45,864 bases of DNA from assembly GCF_902196125.1 (NCBI RefSeq), contig NZ_CABIKG010000015.1, positions 1-45,864 of the forward strand, read 5' to 3'. The translations under genes and the position numbers were made by a program. The DNA is from Helicobacter suis. Lineage in GTDB: Bacteria; Campylobacterota; Campylobacteria; Campylobacterales; Helicobacteraceae. Shown here piece after piece: positions 1 through 7,202 of the stretch. Below the pieces are notes generated by a model, which was given only the letters and a program-made list of their open reading frames with translations, did not search any database and was not told where the DNA came from. How positions within the stretch are numbered: position 1 is the stretch's first letter; every line of letters begins with the position of its first letter.

Positions 1-1548
1 TGGGTTTTTCTTAAGTTGCTTAATTAGTTCTGGTGTGAATTCTTCAGGCTTAATAATTCTTTGATCCAACTGATCAAGGGGTATTTCTTGACTTTTAAGG
101 GGGTTTTTAATAGCCTCAGTACTACTTGATAAAGGTTTTTCAATGGCTGATTCAATCTTTCTCTTACCCCCTGAAAAATTGGATTTTTCACTTAATACAG
201 AATCTGGGCGGTTATATGCGATCTCAGATTCTGAAGATATGGGTTTTGAGTTTGATTTTTCTAAGGGTTCTTGGATAGCTTTTAAGTCTTCTAGGGATTT
301 CCTGACTAATACAGATTTTTCAGAATTGGAGGCACTATCTGATTTAACCGCAAATGAAGTTAGATCGCTAATATCTAAGTCTAAACCTTGAGCAAGTCGC
401 CAACTTTCTGCCTTTAGTTTTGATATTTCTTTATAGGGTAGCGTTCTTTTTACCTCCTGCTCTCTTAGCACATGGTAGTTACTATCCATTTGCTTTTTAA
501 TGTCCCAATTCTTAGCCGTATTTAGCTGTATCTCACTGGGTACGCCGTTAAACTCAAATTGTACATGCACACCCTTATACCCGCTAGCGTTTCTGTGCTG
601 TAATTCTATTGTAGGTTTTATCCCTCTTGATTTTAAACTATCCTCTAGCCTTACTAACTCTGTATCCAAATGGGTTCTATCTTTACTAATTACTGCCCCT
701 CTTAGATAATCGCTTATGGCGCTTATATCCCCGGCTTTGCGCGCAATTTTACTTTCAATACTAGCTTCACTCTTAAGGATTTGGCCTAATTCTAAAGAAT
801 TATTAGCACTCTTAAGATTTTCTAAAAACCCTTTAAACTCTACTTCTTGAGCTTTAGCTATGTTATAAAGTTCTGTGGCTTTTGCTTTAAACTCTTGATT
901 TTTAAACGCCGGTTTAGTAGCTTCCTCTTTGAGTTGGCTAGGGAAGGTCTTAGCCTTAAAAGTCTCAGCGAGTATATTTGGGGCTTTCTCACTTAAGTAC
1001 AACACTTCCCCACTTTCAGCCCTGTTTTTAAGTGTGTTGAGTGTTTTATAAGAATTAGTGCTAATAGTCCATTGACCTTCAGCATTTTTAGCCACACTGG
1101 TGAAGTAATAGGATTTATCAATATTTTTTACAAAGATCAAGGCTTTTTGATCCTGAATAATTAGATCGCTATTTTCAAGCGCCGGTCTAATATAATCTAT
1201 CAACCCGCTTTTATCCCGTTTAACTAGCTTATACAAACTCCCTTGAGTAAGCTTAATTTGTTCTCCATTTAATACACTCTCTAAAGCCTCCTTAACTTCT
1301 GGGGCAAATTTAGGGATAAAAGGTTCATTGGTGTTTTTAAGGTTAAAGGCCTGCATCCATTTAGCATAAGTTACATTGACTATTTCTTGTTTTTCTAATT
1401 GCTTAATTTCTGCTTCACTTAAATTTGTATCTACACTAGCTAGCGCGCTTTTTTCTGCTGCACTTCTAGCCTGTGCTTGTTCTAGGGCTTGAATCTCTAC
1501 ACTATCTTTTAGCGCATCCTTAACAGAAATCCAGACAAACGCGTCGCC
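1..1548 (-). pseudogene. Fragment of a large polyvalent (phage/ICE-type) protein with PBECR-like and RelA/SpoT-like segments
   Basis: One uninterrupted minus-strand reading frame runs about 516 codons from 1548 to the window edge, so its C-terminus is outside. Numbering from residue 1 at 1548, about 115-195 (FVKNIDKSYYFTS, then WTISTN) resembles the PBECR/DUF3519 nuclease-like domains of Helicobacter plasticity-zone proteins. About 255-360 resembles a RelA/SpoT nucleotidyltransferase: SIESKIARK (263-271), DYLRGAVI (280-287), GYKGVH (323-328) and SEIQLNT (338-344), which correspond to the SIxxK, D..G, GYRxxH and EIQIRT motifs of (p)ppGpp synthetases. The tail after 400 is low-complexity and charged. 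The frame is closed at 1549-1551 by TAA. The only nearby upstream ATG (1566) would give MSAKK and then that stop, so the fragment has no convincing start. It probably lost its N-terminal part where the Sel1 cassette begins. The domain calls rest on motif reading only. Confidence 0.6.
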
Positions 1549-1572
1549 TTATTTTTTAGCGCTCATGTGTGC

Positions 1573-1607
1573 TAGAATAAAAAAGTCATTTCAACTCTAA
1601 AGGGAAG
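1573..1607 (+). promoter_or_regulatory. Promoter -10 and ribosome binding site of the Sel1-repeat gene
   Basis: TAGAAT at 1573-1578 is a good -10 hexamer. AGGGAAG at 1601-1607 is a Shine-Dalgarno sequence 7 bases before ATG 1615. Both support 1615 as the true start of the Sel1 gene, even though that frame is broken shortly after the signal peptide. Confidence 0.5.
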
Positions 1608-1614
1608 CTAAAAA

Positions 1615-2461
1615 ATGCTAAAGAGTGCTTGGTGCGTTGTGTTGCGTGTGGTGTTAGTAGGCGCGCTTTGTTTAGGTAGTGTGCAGACTAAAAGGGGATC
1701 AGTTCTTTCAAAATGCTCTAAAAGCTTATCAAAATAAAGATTATAAGAAAACCCTAGAATATTTCCAAAAAGCGGCGGACATGGGGAATACTGGAGCTTA
1801 TTATAACTTGGGGATCATGTATGAGGTTGTAGAAAAGAATTACCAGAAAGCTCTAGAGTACTACAAAAAAGCAGCAAGTATGGGGAATGCTGAGGCTTAT
1901 AACAACTTGGGGTTCATGTATCTTAATGGAGAGGGTGTAGAGAAAGATTACCAAAAAGCCTTAGAGTACTTTCAAAGGGCTGCAAATGGAGGAGTTACTG
2001 AGGCTTATAATGCCTTGGGGAGCATGTATGAGAATGGAAAGGTTGTAGAAAAGAATTACCAGAAAGCCCTAGAGTACTATAAAAAGGCTGCAAATGGGGG
2101 GAATGCTTTTGCTTATTATAACTTAGGAATCATGTATAGAGATGGAAAGGGTGTTGTAAAAGATTACCAGAAAGCCTTTAAATATTACAAAAAAGCGGCG
2201 GACATGGGGGTTGCTTTGGCTTATTATAATCTGGGGGTCATGTATTTTGAGGGAACGGGTGTAGAACCGGATCGCCAGAAAGCCCTAGAATACTACCAAA
2301 GGGCTGCAAATGGGGGATTTGCTGGAGCTTATATCAACTTGGGGATCATGTATGAGTACGGACTAGGTGTAGGAAAAGATCTACAGATGGCTAAAGTGTA
2401 TTACCAAAAAGGCTGTAGGTTAGGATACAAGAAAGCGTGTGAAAACTCCACTCGTTTTTAA
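1615..2461 (+). pseudogene. Secreted Sel1-repeat (Hcp-like) protein, frameshifted after the signal peptide
   Basis: ATG 1615 opens a signal peptide (MLKSAWCVVLRVVLVGALCLG...) that runs out of frame at the AAAAGGGG run (1690-1697) and stops at about 1738. From about 1685 the next frame carries the mature protein to 2461. It holds about seven tandem 36-residue Sel1 repeats of the form ALEYYKKAANGG-A-AYYNLGIMY--G-GV-KDYQK. Removing one base from the A4 or G4 run joins the two parts as SVQTKGDQFFQ. Unlike H. pylori HcpA-type proteins it lacks the paired cysteines in most repeats; only the last repeat (KGCRLGYKKACE) keeps them. A downstream GTG (1679) could start a leaderless cytoplasmic version, but it has no binding site. 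The cause could be real decay, slow switching at the short runs, or a sequencing error. The cellular role is unknown; Hcp relatives are secreted and immunogenic. Confidence 0.7.
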
Positions 2462-2685
2462 TGGATGGAGAGTTACCCACTGCGCGCTAAAGCCCGCAAG
2501 CTTGCTAAGCGGATTAAGGCATTTTTGTGTTATCCGCTATAGAGTGAGGGCTCACTCTAATAAAGTAGAGACTGGTAGAGCGTGCCTAGCTACCAAGTCT
2601 TGATGATCCTATCAATCCAGTAAGCTAGAGCGCGGGGGGTATGTCAAAAGCCTAAGTCCACCCGTTTTTAGCGGGGGTAAGTTTA

Positions 2686-3765
2686 CTAGCTTTTTGTATA
2701 AAACGCCTCTAAACTGCTAAGTTTAGCCCCCATATTTAAGAGTAAAAAATCTGCTACCACTAAGGCTAACAAACTTTCACATACAACACTCCCCCTAATC
2801 GCAATACAAGGATCATGCCTACCTTTAAGTTCTAACTCTATGCTTTGATAATTGGTATTAATAGTTTTCTGTTTAAGGGCTATGCTAGAGGTGGGTTTAA
2901 AATGCACCCAAACGATCAGCTCTGAACCATTGCCAAGCCCTCCTAAAACCCCCCCGCTATAATTACTCAAAAAACCGCTAGGGCTAAGAGGGTCATTATA
3001 ATCACTACCCCGCATGTTAGAAGCATTAAAATCGCCTATAAAAACCCCCTTCACCCCATTAAGCCCCATCATCACGCTAGCAATTCTGGCATCTAATTTA
3101 TCATAAATAGGTTCGCCAAGACCTAGTAGATTTTTATGCGCTTTAGCTTTAATTAAAACAACCCCTCCCAAACTATCCCCCCTTTGTTTAGCCTCTAAAA
3201 TGGCTTGTTTTTGATCCGCCTCTCTTTTAGCATCTAAACTACAAATAACACTTTCTCTAGCAAAATTAAAATCTAAGTTAGTGGCCTCTATCCCTCCCAC
3301 ACTAAAAACCCCTCCCATAACTTCCATACCAAGCTGCTTTAATAAAAGCTTAGCAATCGCCCCAGCCCCTACTCTAACCACGCTTTCTCTAGCCGATGTA
3401 CGCCCCCCGCCTCTATAATCTCTAATGCCATACTTAGCGAAAGTAGTAAAATCTGCATGCCCGGGTCTAAAACTCTCTTTAAGATTAGAATAATCCTTAC
3501 TTTTAACATTTTGATTATGCACTAAAAGCGCGATGGGCGCACCGGTACTTTTACCATCAAACACCCCGCTTACAAGCTCAATTTTATCTTCCTCTTGGCG
3601 GGGGGTGGTAAAAGTACTAGTACTCTTGCGCCGATTGGTTTCTGCTTGGATAAAATCCATATCCAGATTTAAACCAGCTGGCAGCCCTTCTAAAACCCCT
3701 CCAACCATGCTTGCATGCGATTCTCCAAAGGTGGTGAGCCTTAGCATTCTACCCAGTGTATTCAA
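2686..3765 (-). CDS. aroC: Chorismate synthase
   Basis: AroC makes chorismate from 5-enolpyruvylshikimate-3-phosphate using reduced flavin, the last step of the shikimate pathway, in the cytoplasm. Seen here: LRLTTFGESH near the N-terminus, FRPGHADFT, the YRGGGRTSARES motif, and GRHDPCIAIRGSVVCESL near the C-terminus. The length, about 359 residues, fits the family. I chose TTG 3765 as start because it gives MNTLGRMLRLTTFGESH, matching the H. pylori N-terminus as I recall it. The TTG also overlaps the stop of rnc (TTGA), which suggests translational coupling. A longer reading to 3807 would add 14 residues that the family lacks. It is the last gene of the surA-like/lapB-like/rnhA/rnc/aroC run. 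Confidence 0.95.
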   Translation of the reverse strand: MNTLGRMLRLTTFGESHASMVGGVLEGLPAGLNLDMDFIQAETNRRKSTSTFTTPRQEEDKIELVSGVFDGKSTGAPIALLVHNQNVKSKDYSNLKESFRPGHADFTTFAKYGIRDYRGGGRTSARESVVRVGAGAIAKLLLKQLGMEVMGGVFSVGGIEATNLDFNFARESVICSLDAKREADQKQAILEAKQRGDSLGGVVLIKAKAHKNLLGLGEPIYDKLDARIASVMMGLNGVKGVFIGDFNASNMRGSDYNDPLSPSGFLSNYSGGVLGGLGNGSELIVWVHFKPTSSIALKQKTINTNYQSIELELKGRHDPCIAIRGSVVCESLLALVVADFLLLNMGAKLSSLEAFYTKS

Positions 3766-4436
3766 GGCAATTGCTCGCTTAGTTGTTTGTAAGCCACCTG
3801 CGCACAAAGCTGTTGGGCTTGCTTTTTACTCCCCGCCTTGCAGGTCCCATAAAGTTTATTTAAAATAAAAATTTGCATTTCAAATTCTTTAGCATGATCG
3901 GGACCACTTTCGCTTTTAAGCGTATAAATTGGAATGGCTTTAAAACGCGCTTGGGTTAATTCTTGTAAAGCGCTTTTATAGTCCATAAACAAGGTTTGGG
4001 GGGATAAATTAGGATAGGCCATGTCTAATAACTCTTGGATTAAGCTCTTAATGATCTCTAATCCGCTTTCTAAATAAATAGCCCCCATTAAGGCTTCAAA
4101 GGCACTTGAAAGAATGGAGGGTTTGGTATGGCCATTATTATTAGCTTCTGCTTGTGAGATCAAAATATGATCTTGTAAATTTAAAGATAGGGCTAACTTA
4201 AAAAAGGCTTTTTCATTGACTAAAGAGGCGCGCATTTTAGAGAGATCGCCCTCTTGCAAATCAGTAAAACGGGCAAATAAAATCTCAGCCACCACTAAAT
4301 CTAACACCGCATCGCCTAAAAATTCTAATCTCTCGTTGTTTTTATGCGCCTTTGTACTTCTATGTGTCAGGGCTTGTTGTAGCAATAAAGGGTCTTTAAA
4401 CACATAACCCAAGCGTTTTTGGAGGGTTTCTAACAT
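3762..4436 (-). CDS. rnc: Ribonuclease III
   Basis: RNase III cleaves double-stranded RNA in rRNA precursors and structured mRNAs. The protein has 224 residues, slightly short of the H. pylori enzyme. The signature NERLEFLGDAVLDLVVAE sits around residues 34-51 and holds the catalytic acidic cluster. EALMGAIYLESGLE around 115-128 supplies the second metal-binding acidic residue. A C-terminal double-stranded RNA-binding domain follows (DYKSALQELTQARFKAIPIY, then KKQAQQLCAQVAYKQL). It lies 13 bases downstream of rnhA and overlaps the aroC start. Confidence 0.96.
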   Translation of the reverse strand: MLETLQKRLGYVFKDPLLLQQALTHRSTKAHKNNERLEFLGDAVLDLVVAEILFARFTDLQEGDLSKMRASLVNEKAFFKLALSLNLQDHILISQAEANNNGHTKPSILSSAFEALMGAIYLESGLEIIKSLIQELLDMAYPNLSPQTLFMDYKSALQELTQARFKAIPIYTLKSESGPDHAKEFEMQIFILNKLYGTCKAGSKKQAQQLCAQVAYKQLSEQLP

Positions 4437-4449
4437 TTTAATCCTTTCT

Positions 4450-4893
4450 TTAAGACGGGCAAAGTGTGGCTTGTTGTTTGTAGCTTAGGGCTTGTTCTCT
4501 AGCAAGTCTATCACAGCGTTCGTTTTCTGTATGCCCGTCATGGCCTTTGATCCAATAGGCTGTGATTAAATGATTAGCCCTAAGCGTTAAAAACTCTTTC
4601 CATAAATCTACATTTTTAACCTTAGAAAAATTTTTATTAACCCAGACTTGCAACCATTCACTAATGCCATAGCAGACATAGGTCGAATCGCTGTATAAAT
4701 CAATTTTACACGATTCTTTAAGAACTTTAAGGGCTTCATTGACGGCTTTTAATTCCATGCGGTTATTGGTGGTGTGTACTTCTCCGCCTTGAATGATTTT
4801 TTCAACACCGCGGTAACGCAAAATAGAACAATACCCACCAAACCCCGGATTACCCAAAGCCGAACCATCACAAAAAAGCTCGATATGTTTCAT
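4450..4893 (-). CDS. rnhA: Ribonuclease HI
   Basis: RNase HI degrades the RNA strand of RNA-DNA hybrids (Okazaki primers, R-loops). The protein has 147 residues, normal for the bacterial single-domain enzyme. The catalytic carboxylates are in IELFCDGSALGNPG (first Asp), NRMELKAV (Glu), LYSDSTYV (second Asp) and ERCDRLA (last Asp), with the histidine of the flexible loop in KGHDGHTENE. It sits between the LapB-like gene and rnc with gaps of only about 10 bases, consistent with one transcript. The same neighbours occur in H. pylori. Confidence 0.96.
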   Translation of the reverse strand: MKHIELFCDGSALGNPGFGGYCSILRYRGVEKIIQGGEVHTTNNRMELKAVNEALKVLKESCKIDLYSDSTYVCYGISEWLQVWVNKNFSKVKNVDLWKEFLTLRANHLITAYWIKGHDGHTENERCDRLAREQALSYKQQATLCPS

Positions 4894-4901
4894 GCATGCT
4901 C

Positions 4902-5957
4902 CTAATTTAAATTGCTATTTTTACTATAATCGCTAGGGTGTTTGTCTAAACTCAAGATAACTTCCTTTGGTCCGATTTTAGCACAAACCAAACAGCGATA
5001 ACTCTCAAATGGAGAAAGGCTTTTACAGGCTGTGCATTTATAGCTAAAGTTTAAACTCAAAGCATATTGTTTTTGGAATGTCTTAAAGACTTCTAACTCT
5101 AAAGTATGGCATTTTCCTTGTATATACCCCTTAGCCACAAAGACTTCTAAAAGGTGGGGGTGCAAATCTGACAAATAGGGTTTGATTTCTAAGTAGTCTA
5201 TATCCCAAAGTAAATCAATAAAAGGTACAGCCTCTTTTAAATGCGCGATTTCCTCAAAAAATAGGGTTTTATGATAGGTTTTAAGGTGTTTAAGGGCTAG
5301 TTTATAGAGCTTACTTTGTTGGCGTCCTAATTCTAAAATAGCCATGCTTTTATCCTCTAGCCCTAAATCCTGCTTCATTAAAACTTGCATCTGTAAGTAA
5401 TAATAATCATCTAATAACCCACTCTCCCCTAGGGCATCTAAACATTCTAAAATCTCTAAAGCTGTTTGTGGATCACACATTGTTTCATAAACCTGTATCA
5501 TGGCCTGTAACGCATGGGCGTTTCTAGGATCAATACGCAAAACCTCCACCAAAATATCACGCGCTTTTTGCACATAACCCATATCAATATAGGCTTTGGC
5601 TAGGTTTTGTAAAATCACAATGCGTTCGTTTTGGTATTTTGGCAGCAGCACTAAATAAATTTTAATAGCCTGCTCACTGCTACCATATGTAGCGTAGTGT
5701 TTGGCTAGAAACATCCATGTTTTAAACCCCAAAACCTCTAGCGGGTTTTCTTGTTCCTTTTGTAAAAGTTGTTGTACTTCAAAGGCTAGTTCTACTTGTG
5801 TGTAAGAAAGTGAGAGAGCGTTAAGAATCTTGAGATTGCGGCGATGGGCTAGAGTGGAGCGGCAATAATCTAGCAAAATCACACCCCCGATAATAAAAGC
5901 CAAAACCGCCACGCTAAACAGCGAGTCTTTATAGATAAAGGCTAATTGCTCCACCAA
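4902..5957 (-). CDS. Membrane-anchored TPR protein with C-terminal rubredoxin-like zinc ribbon (LapB/YciM-like)
   Basis: The protein has 351 residues. An N-terminal membrane segment (about 14-30, SVAVLAFIIGGVILLDY) is followed by several TPR-like helices (for example NLAKAYIDMGYVQKARDILVEVLRIDP). The C-terminus has four cysteines in two CxxC pairs (Cys308/311 and 322/325: KCTACKSLS and RCLVCAKIGP). Membrane anchor, TPRs and a rubredoxin-like knuckle are the architecture of E. coli LapB/YciM, which controls LpxC turnover by FtsH and so lipopolysaccharide synthesis. That role is known only for the family; here it is inference. It stands between the SurA-like gene (6-base gap) and rnhA, as does H. 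pylori HP0660. Confidence 0.7.
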   Translation of the reverse strand: MVEQLAFIYKDSLFSVAVLAFIIGGVILLDYCRSTLAHRRNLKILNALSLSYTQVELAFEVQQLLQKEQENPLEVLGFKTWMFLAKHYATYGSSEQAIKIYLVLLPKYQNERIVILQNLAKAYIDMGYVQKARDILVEVLRIDPRNAHALQAMIQVYETMCDPQTALEILECLDALGESGLLDDYYYLQMQVLMKQDLGLEDKSMAILELGRQQSKLYKLALKHLKTYHKTLFFEEIAHLKEAVPFIDLLWDIDYLEIKPYLSDLHPHLLEVFVAKGYIQGKCHTLELEVFKTFQKQYALSLNFSYKCTACKSLSPFESYRCLVCAKIGPKEVILSLDKHPSDYSKNSNLN

Positions 5958-5963
5958 GAAGCC

Positions 5964-7076
5964 CTAGCGTAAAAATTTGATCTTAGCTTTAACCCGTAGT
6001 TTTTCATAATATTCGGCTAGGATTTTATCTTGTTGCTCCTCTATTAATTTGTTGGCAATAAAACCCCTTGCTTGGACAAAAGACACTTCTTGTTTGCCTA
6101 GTTTTTCCTCAATATAAAACGCCACATAATTACCCCCACCCGCATTTAAAATAGGTGTAAAGGTGTGTTCTTTAGTAGAGAGAAACATCTGGGCAATTTG
6201 GGGGTTTAAAGCTTTAATGCTAATTTTTTCCTCTCCCTTAGTAACCCCGGGTATGTCTATATTTTTGTTTTCTAAGGCTTTGGTAAGCGTTTGGGTATCT
6301 CTAGCCGTATAACGGGTGGCAAGCACATCGCTAGGTACAGTAAATTCATCTTTATGGGCATTGTAATACTCGCGCATTTTGGTTTCGCTATTGGTGTTTA
6401 CATTAAAAAGTAAAATATTGCGCAATAACTCCCGTGTTTCTAATTGCTTTTTTAACTGCGCTTTGTAAGCAACTGGATTAATCCCCTCACCTGCTAGGGT
6501 ACGCATAAAATCGCTAACATTCATTCCATTATGTTTAGCGATATTTTCAATCTCAGCATCAACTTTATCGTCCTCTATATCAATTTTAAGCCTTTTGATC
6601 TCTTGGGCTTGGATACGCTGGAGAATTAATGAGTTAATCGCTTGTTGGCGGTTAACATGGTTGACTTTCTCTTGCATTTCAATTTGATAAAGAGTGATGG
6701 GATCGTTATTTACCGTAAGAGCAATTCCGCCTACAATCCCATCTTTGCGGTTTTCTATCATATCCTCTGGGGAGGGTTTTTGCTGTTTTTGTGGCGCCTT
6801 AGCTGCTTGTTTGGTTTGCTTATTTACCGGCTTAGCTTGTTTGGTTTGCTCCATGTGTCTCTTGTGTGATAAGCTTCGCCGTAAAGATTGTTTAATTCTT
6901 CTATCTAAACTTCTTGCATGGCTTCTACTACCAGAAGCGCCACTACCCGTAACAGACTCCACCTTAGAACCTGCCCCCTGCAAAAGCACACAACCCATAC
7001 ACAAAACAAGCCCCACACGCAACACCCAAGAACTAGAATTGGAGGTTTTTCTAACAAACTGGATAAGTTTTAACAA
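5964..7076 (-). CDS. Periplasmic SurA-like chaperone / peptidyl-prolyl isomerase family protein
   Basis: The protein has 370 residues and corresponds in position to H. pylori HP0659. A hydrophobic signal segment (about 18-35, VLRVGLVLCMGCVLLQGAG) is followed by an unusual Arg/Lys/Gln-rich linker (about 50-100). A SurA N-terminal chaperone module follows (GIALTVNNDPITLYQI, QQAINSLILQRIQAQE). The C-terminal part looks like a degenerate parvulin domain ending in an amphipathic helix (EEQQDKILAEYYEKLR). The likely job is escorting outer membrane proteins across the periplasm; isomerase activity is doubtful. The start is TTG 7076 with no strong binding site, so the exact N-terminus is uncertain. 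It is the first gene of the minus-strand run and is divergent from clpB. Confidence 0.75.
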   Translation of the reverse strand: MLKLIQFVRKTSNSSSWVLRVGLVLCMGCVLLQGAGSKVESVTGSGASGSRSHARSLDRRIKQSLRRSLSHKRHMEQTKQAKPVNKQTKQAAKAPQKQQKPSPEDMIENRKDGIVGGIALTVNNDPITLYQIEMQEKVNHVNRQQAINSLILQRIQAQEIKRLKIDIEDDKVDAEIENIAKHNGMNVSDFMRTLAGEGINPVAYKAQLKKQLETRELLRNILLFNVNTNSETKMREYYNAHKDEFTVPSDVLATRYTARDTQTLTKALENKNIDIPGVTKGEEKISIKALNPQIAQMFLSTKEHTFTPILNAGGGNYVAFYIEEKLGKQEVSFVQARGFIANKLIEEQQDKILAEYYEKLRVKAKIKFLR

Positions 7077-7169
7077 TTTTTTTCTCGTGTTGGTTTAACC
7101 CTTTAAGTATAGTATAGCCAGACTAAGGCGCAGATTAAAAACTATGATACAAAAATAACCAATAATCGT

Positions 7170-7196
7170 TATAATCTCTACATTTTTTAAAAAGGA
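7170..7196 (+). promoter_or_regulatory. clpB -10 box and ribosome binding site
   Basis: A perfect TATAAT lies at 7170-7175, 27 bases before the clpB ATG. AAGGA at 7192-7196 lies 6 bases before the start. No clear -35 hexamer is seen, which is usual in Helicobacter. I see no obvious CIRCE-type inverted repeat. Confidence 0.6.
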
Positions 7197-7202
7197 ACTT
7201 TT

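Noticed and set aside
143-391. Plus-strand 82-codon frame at the left end
   Set aside because: It is antisense to the long polyvalent-protein frame, has no binding site and its codon texture is that of a shadow.
2462-2685. ACCCG-TTTTTA-CGGGGGT hairpin near 2653-2673 as a terminator or CRISPR-like repeat
   Set aside because: Only one full copy, a similar but degenerate stretch at 2449-2466, no T-run after the stem and no spacer-repeat periodicity. The gap is under 300 bases and shows no gene.
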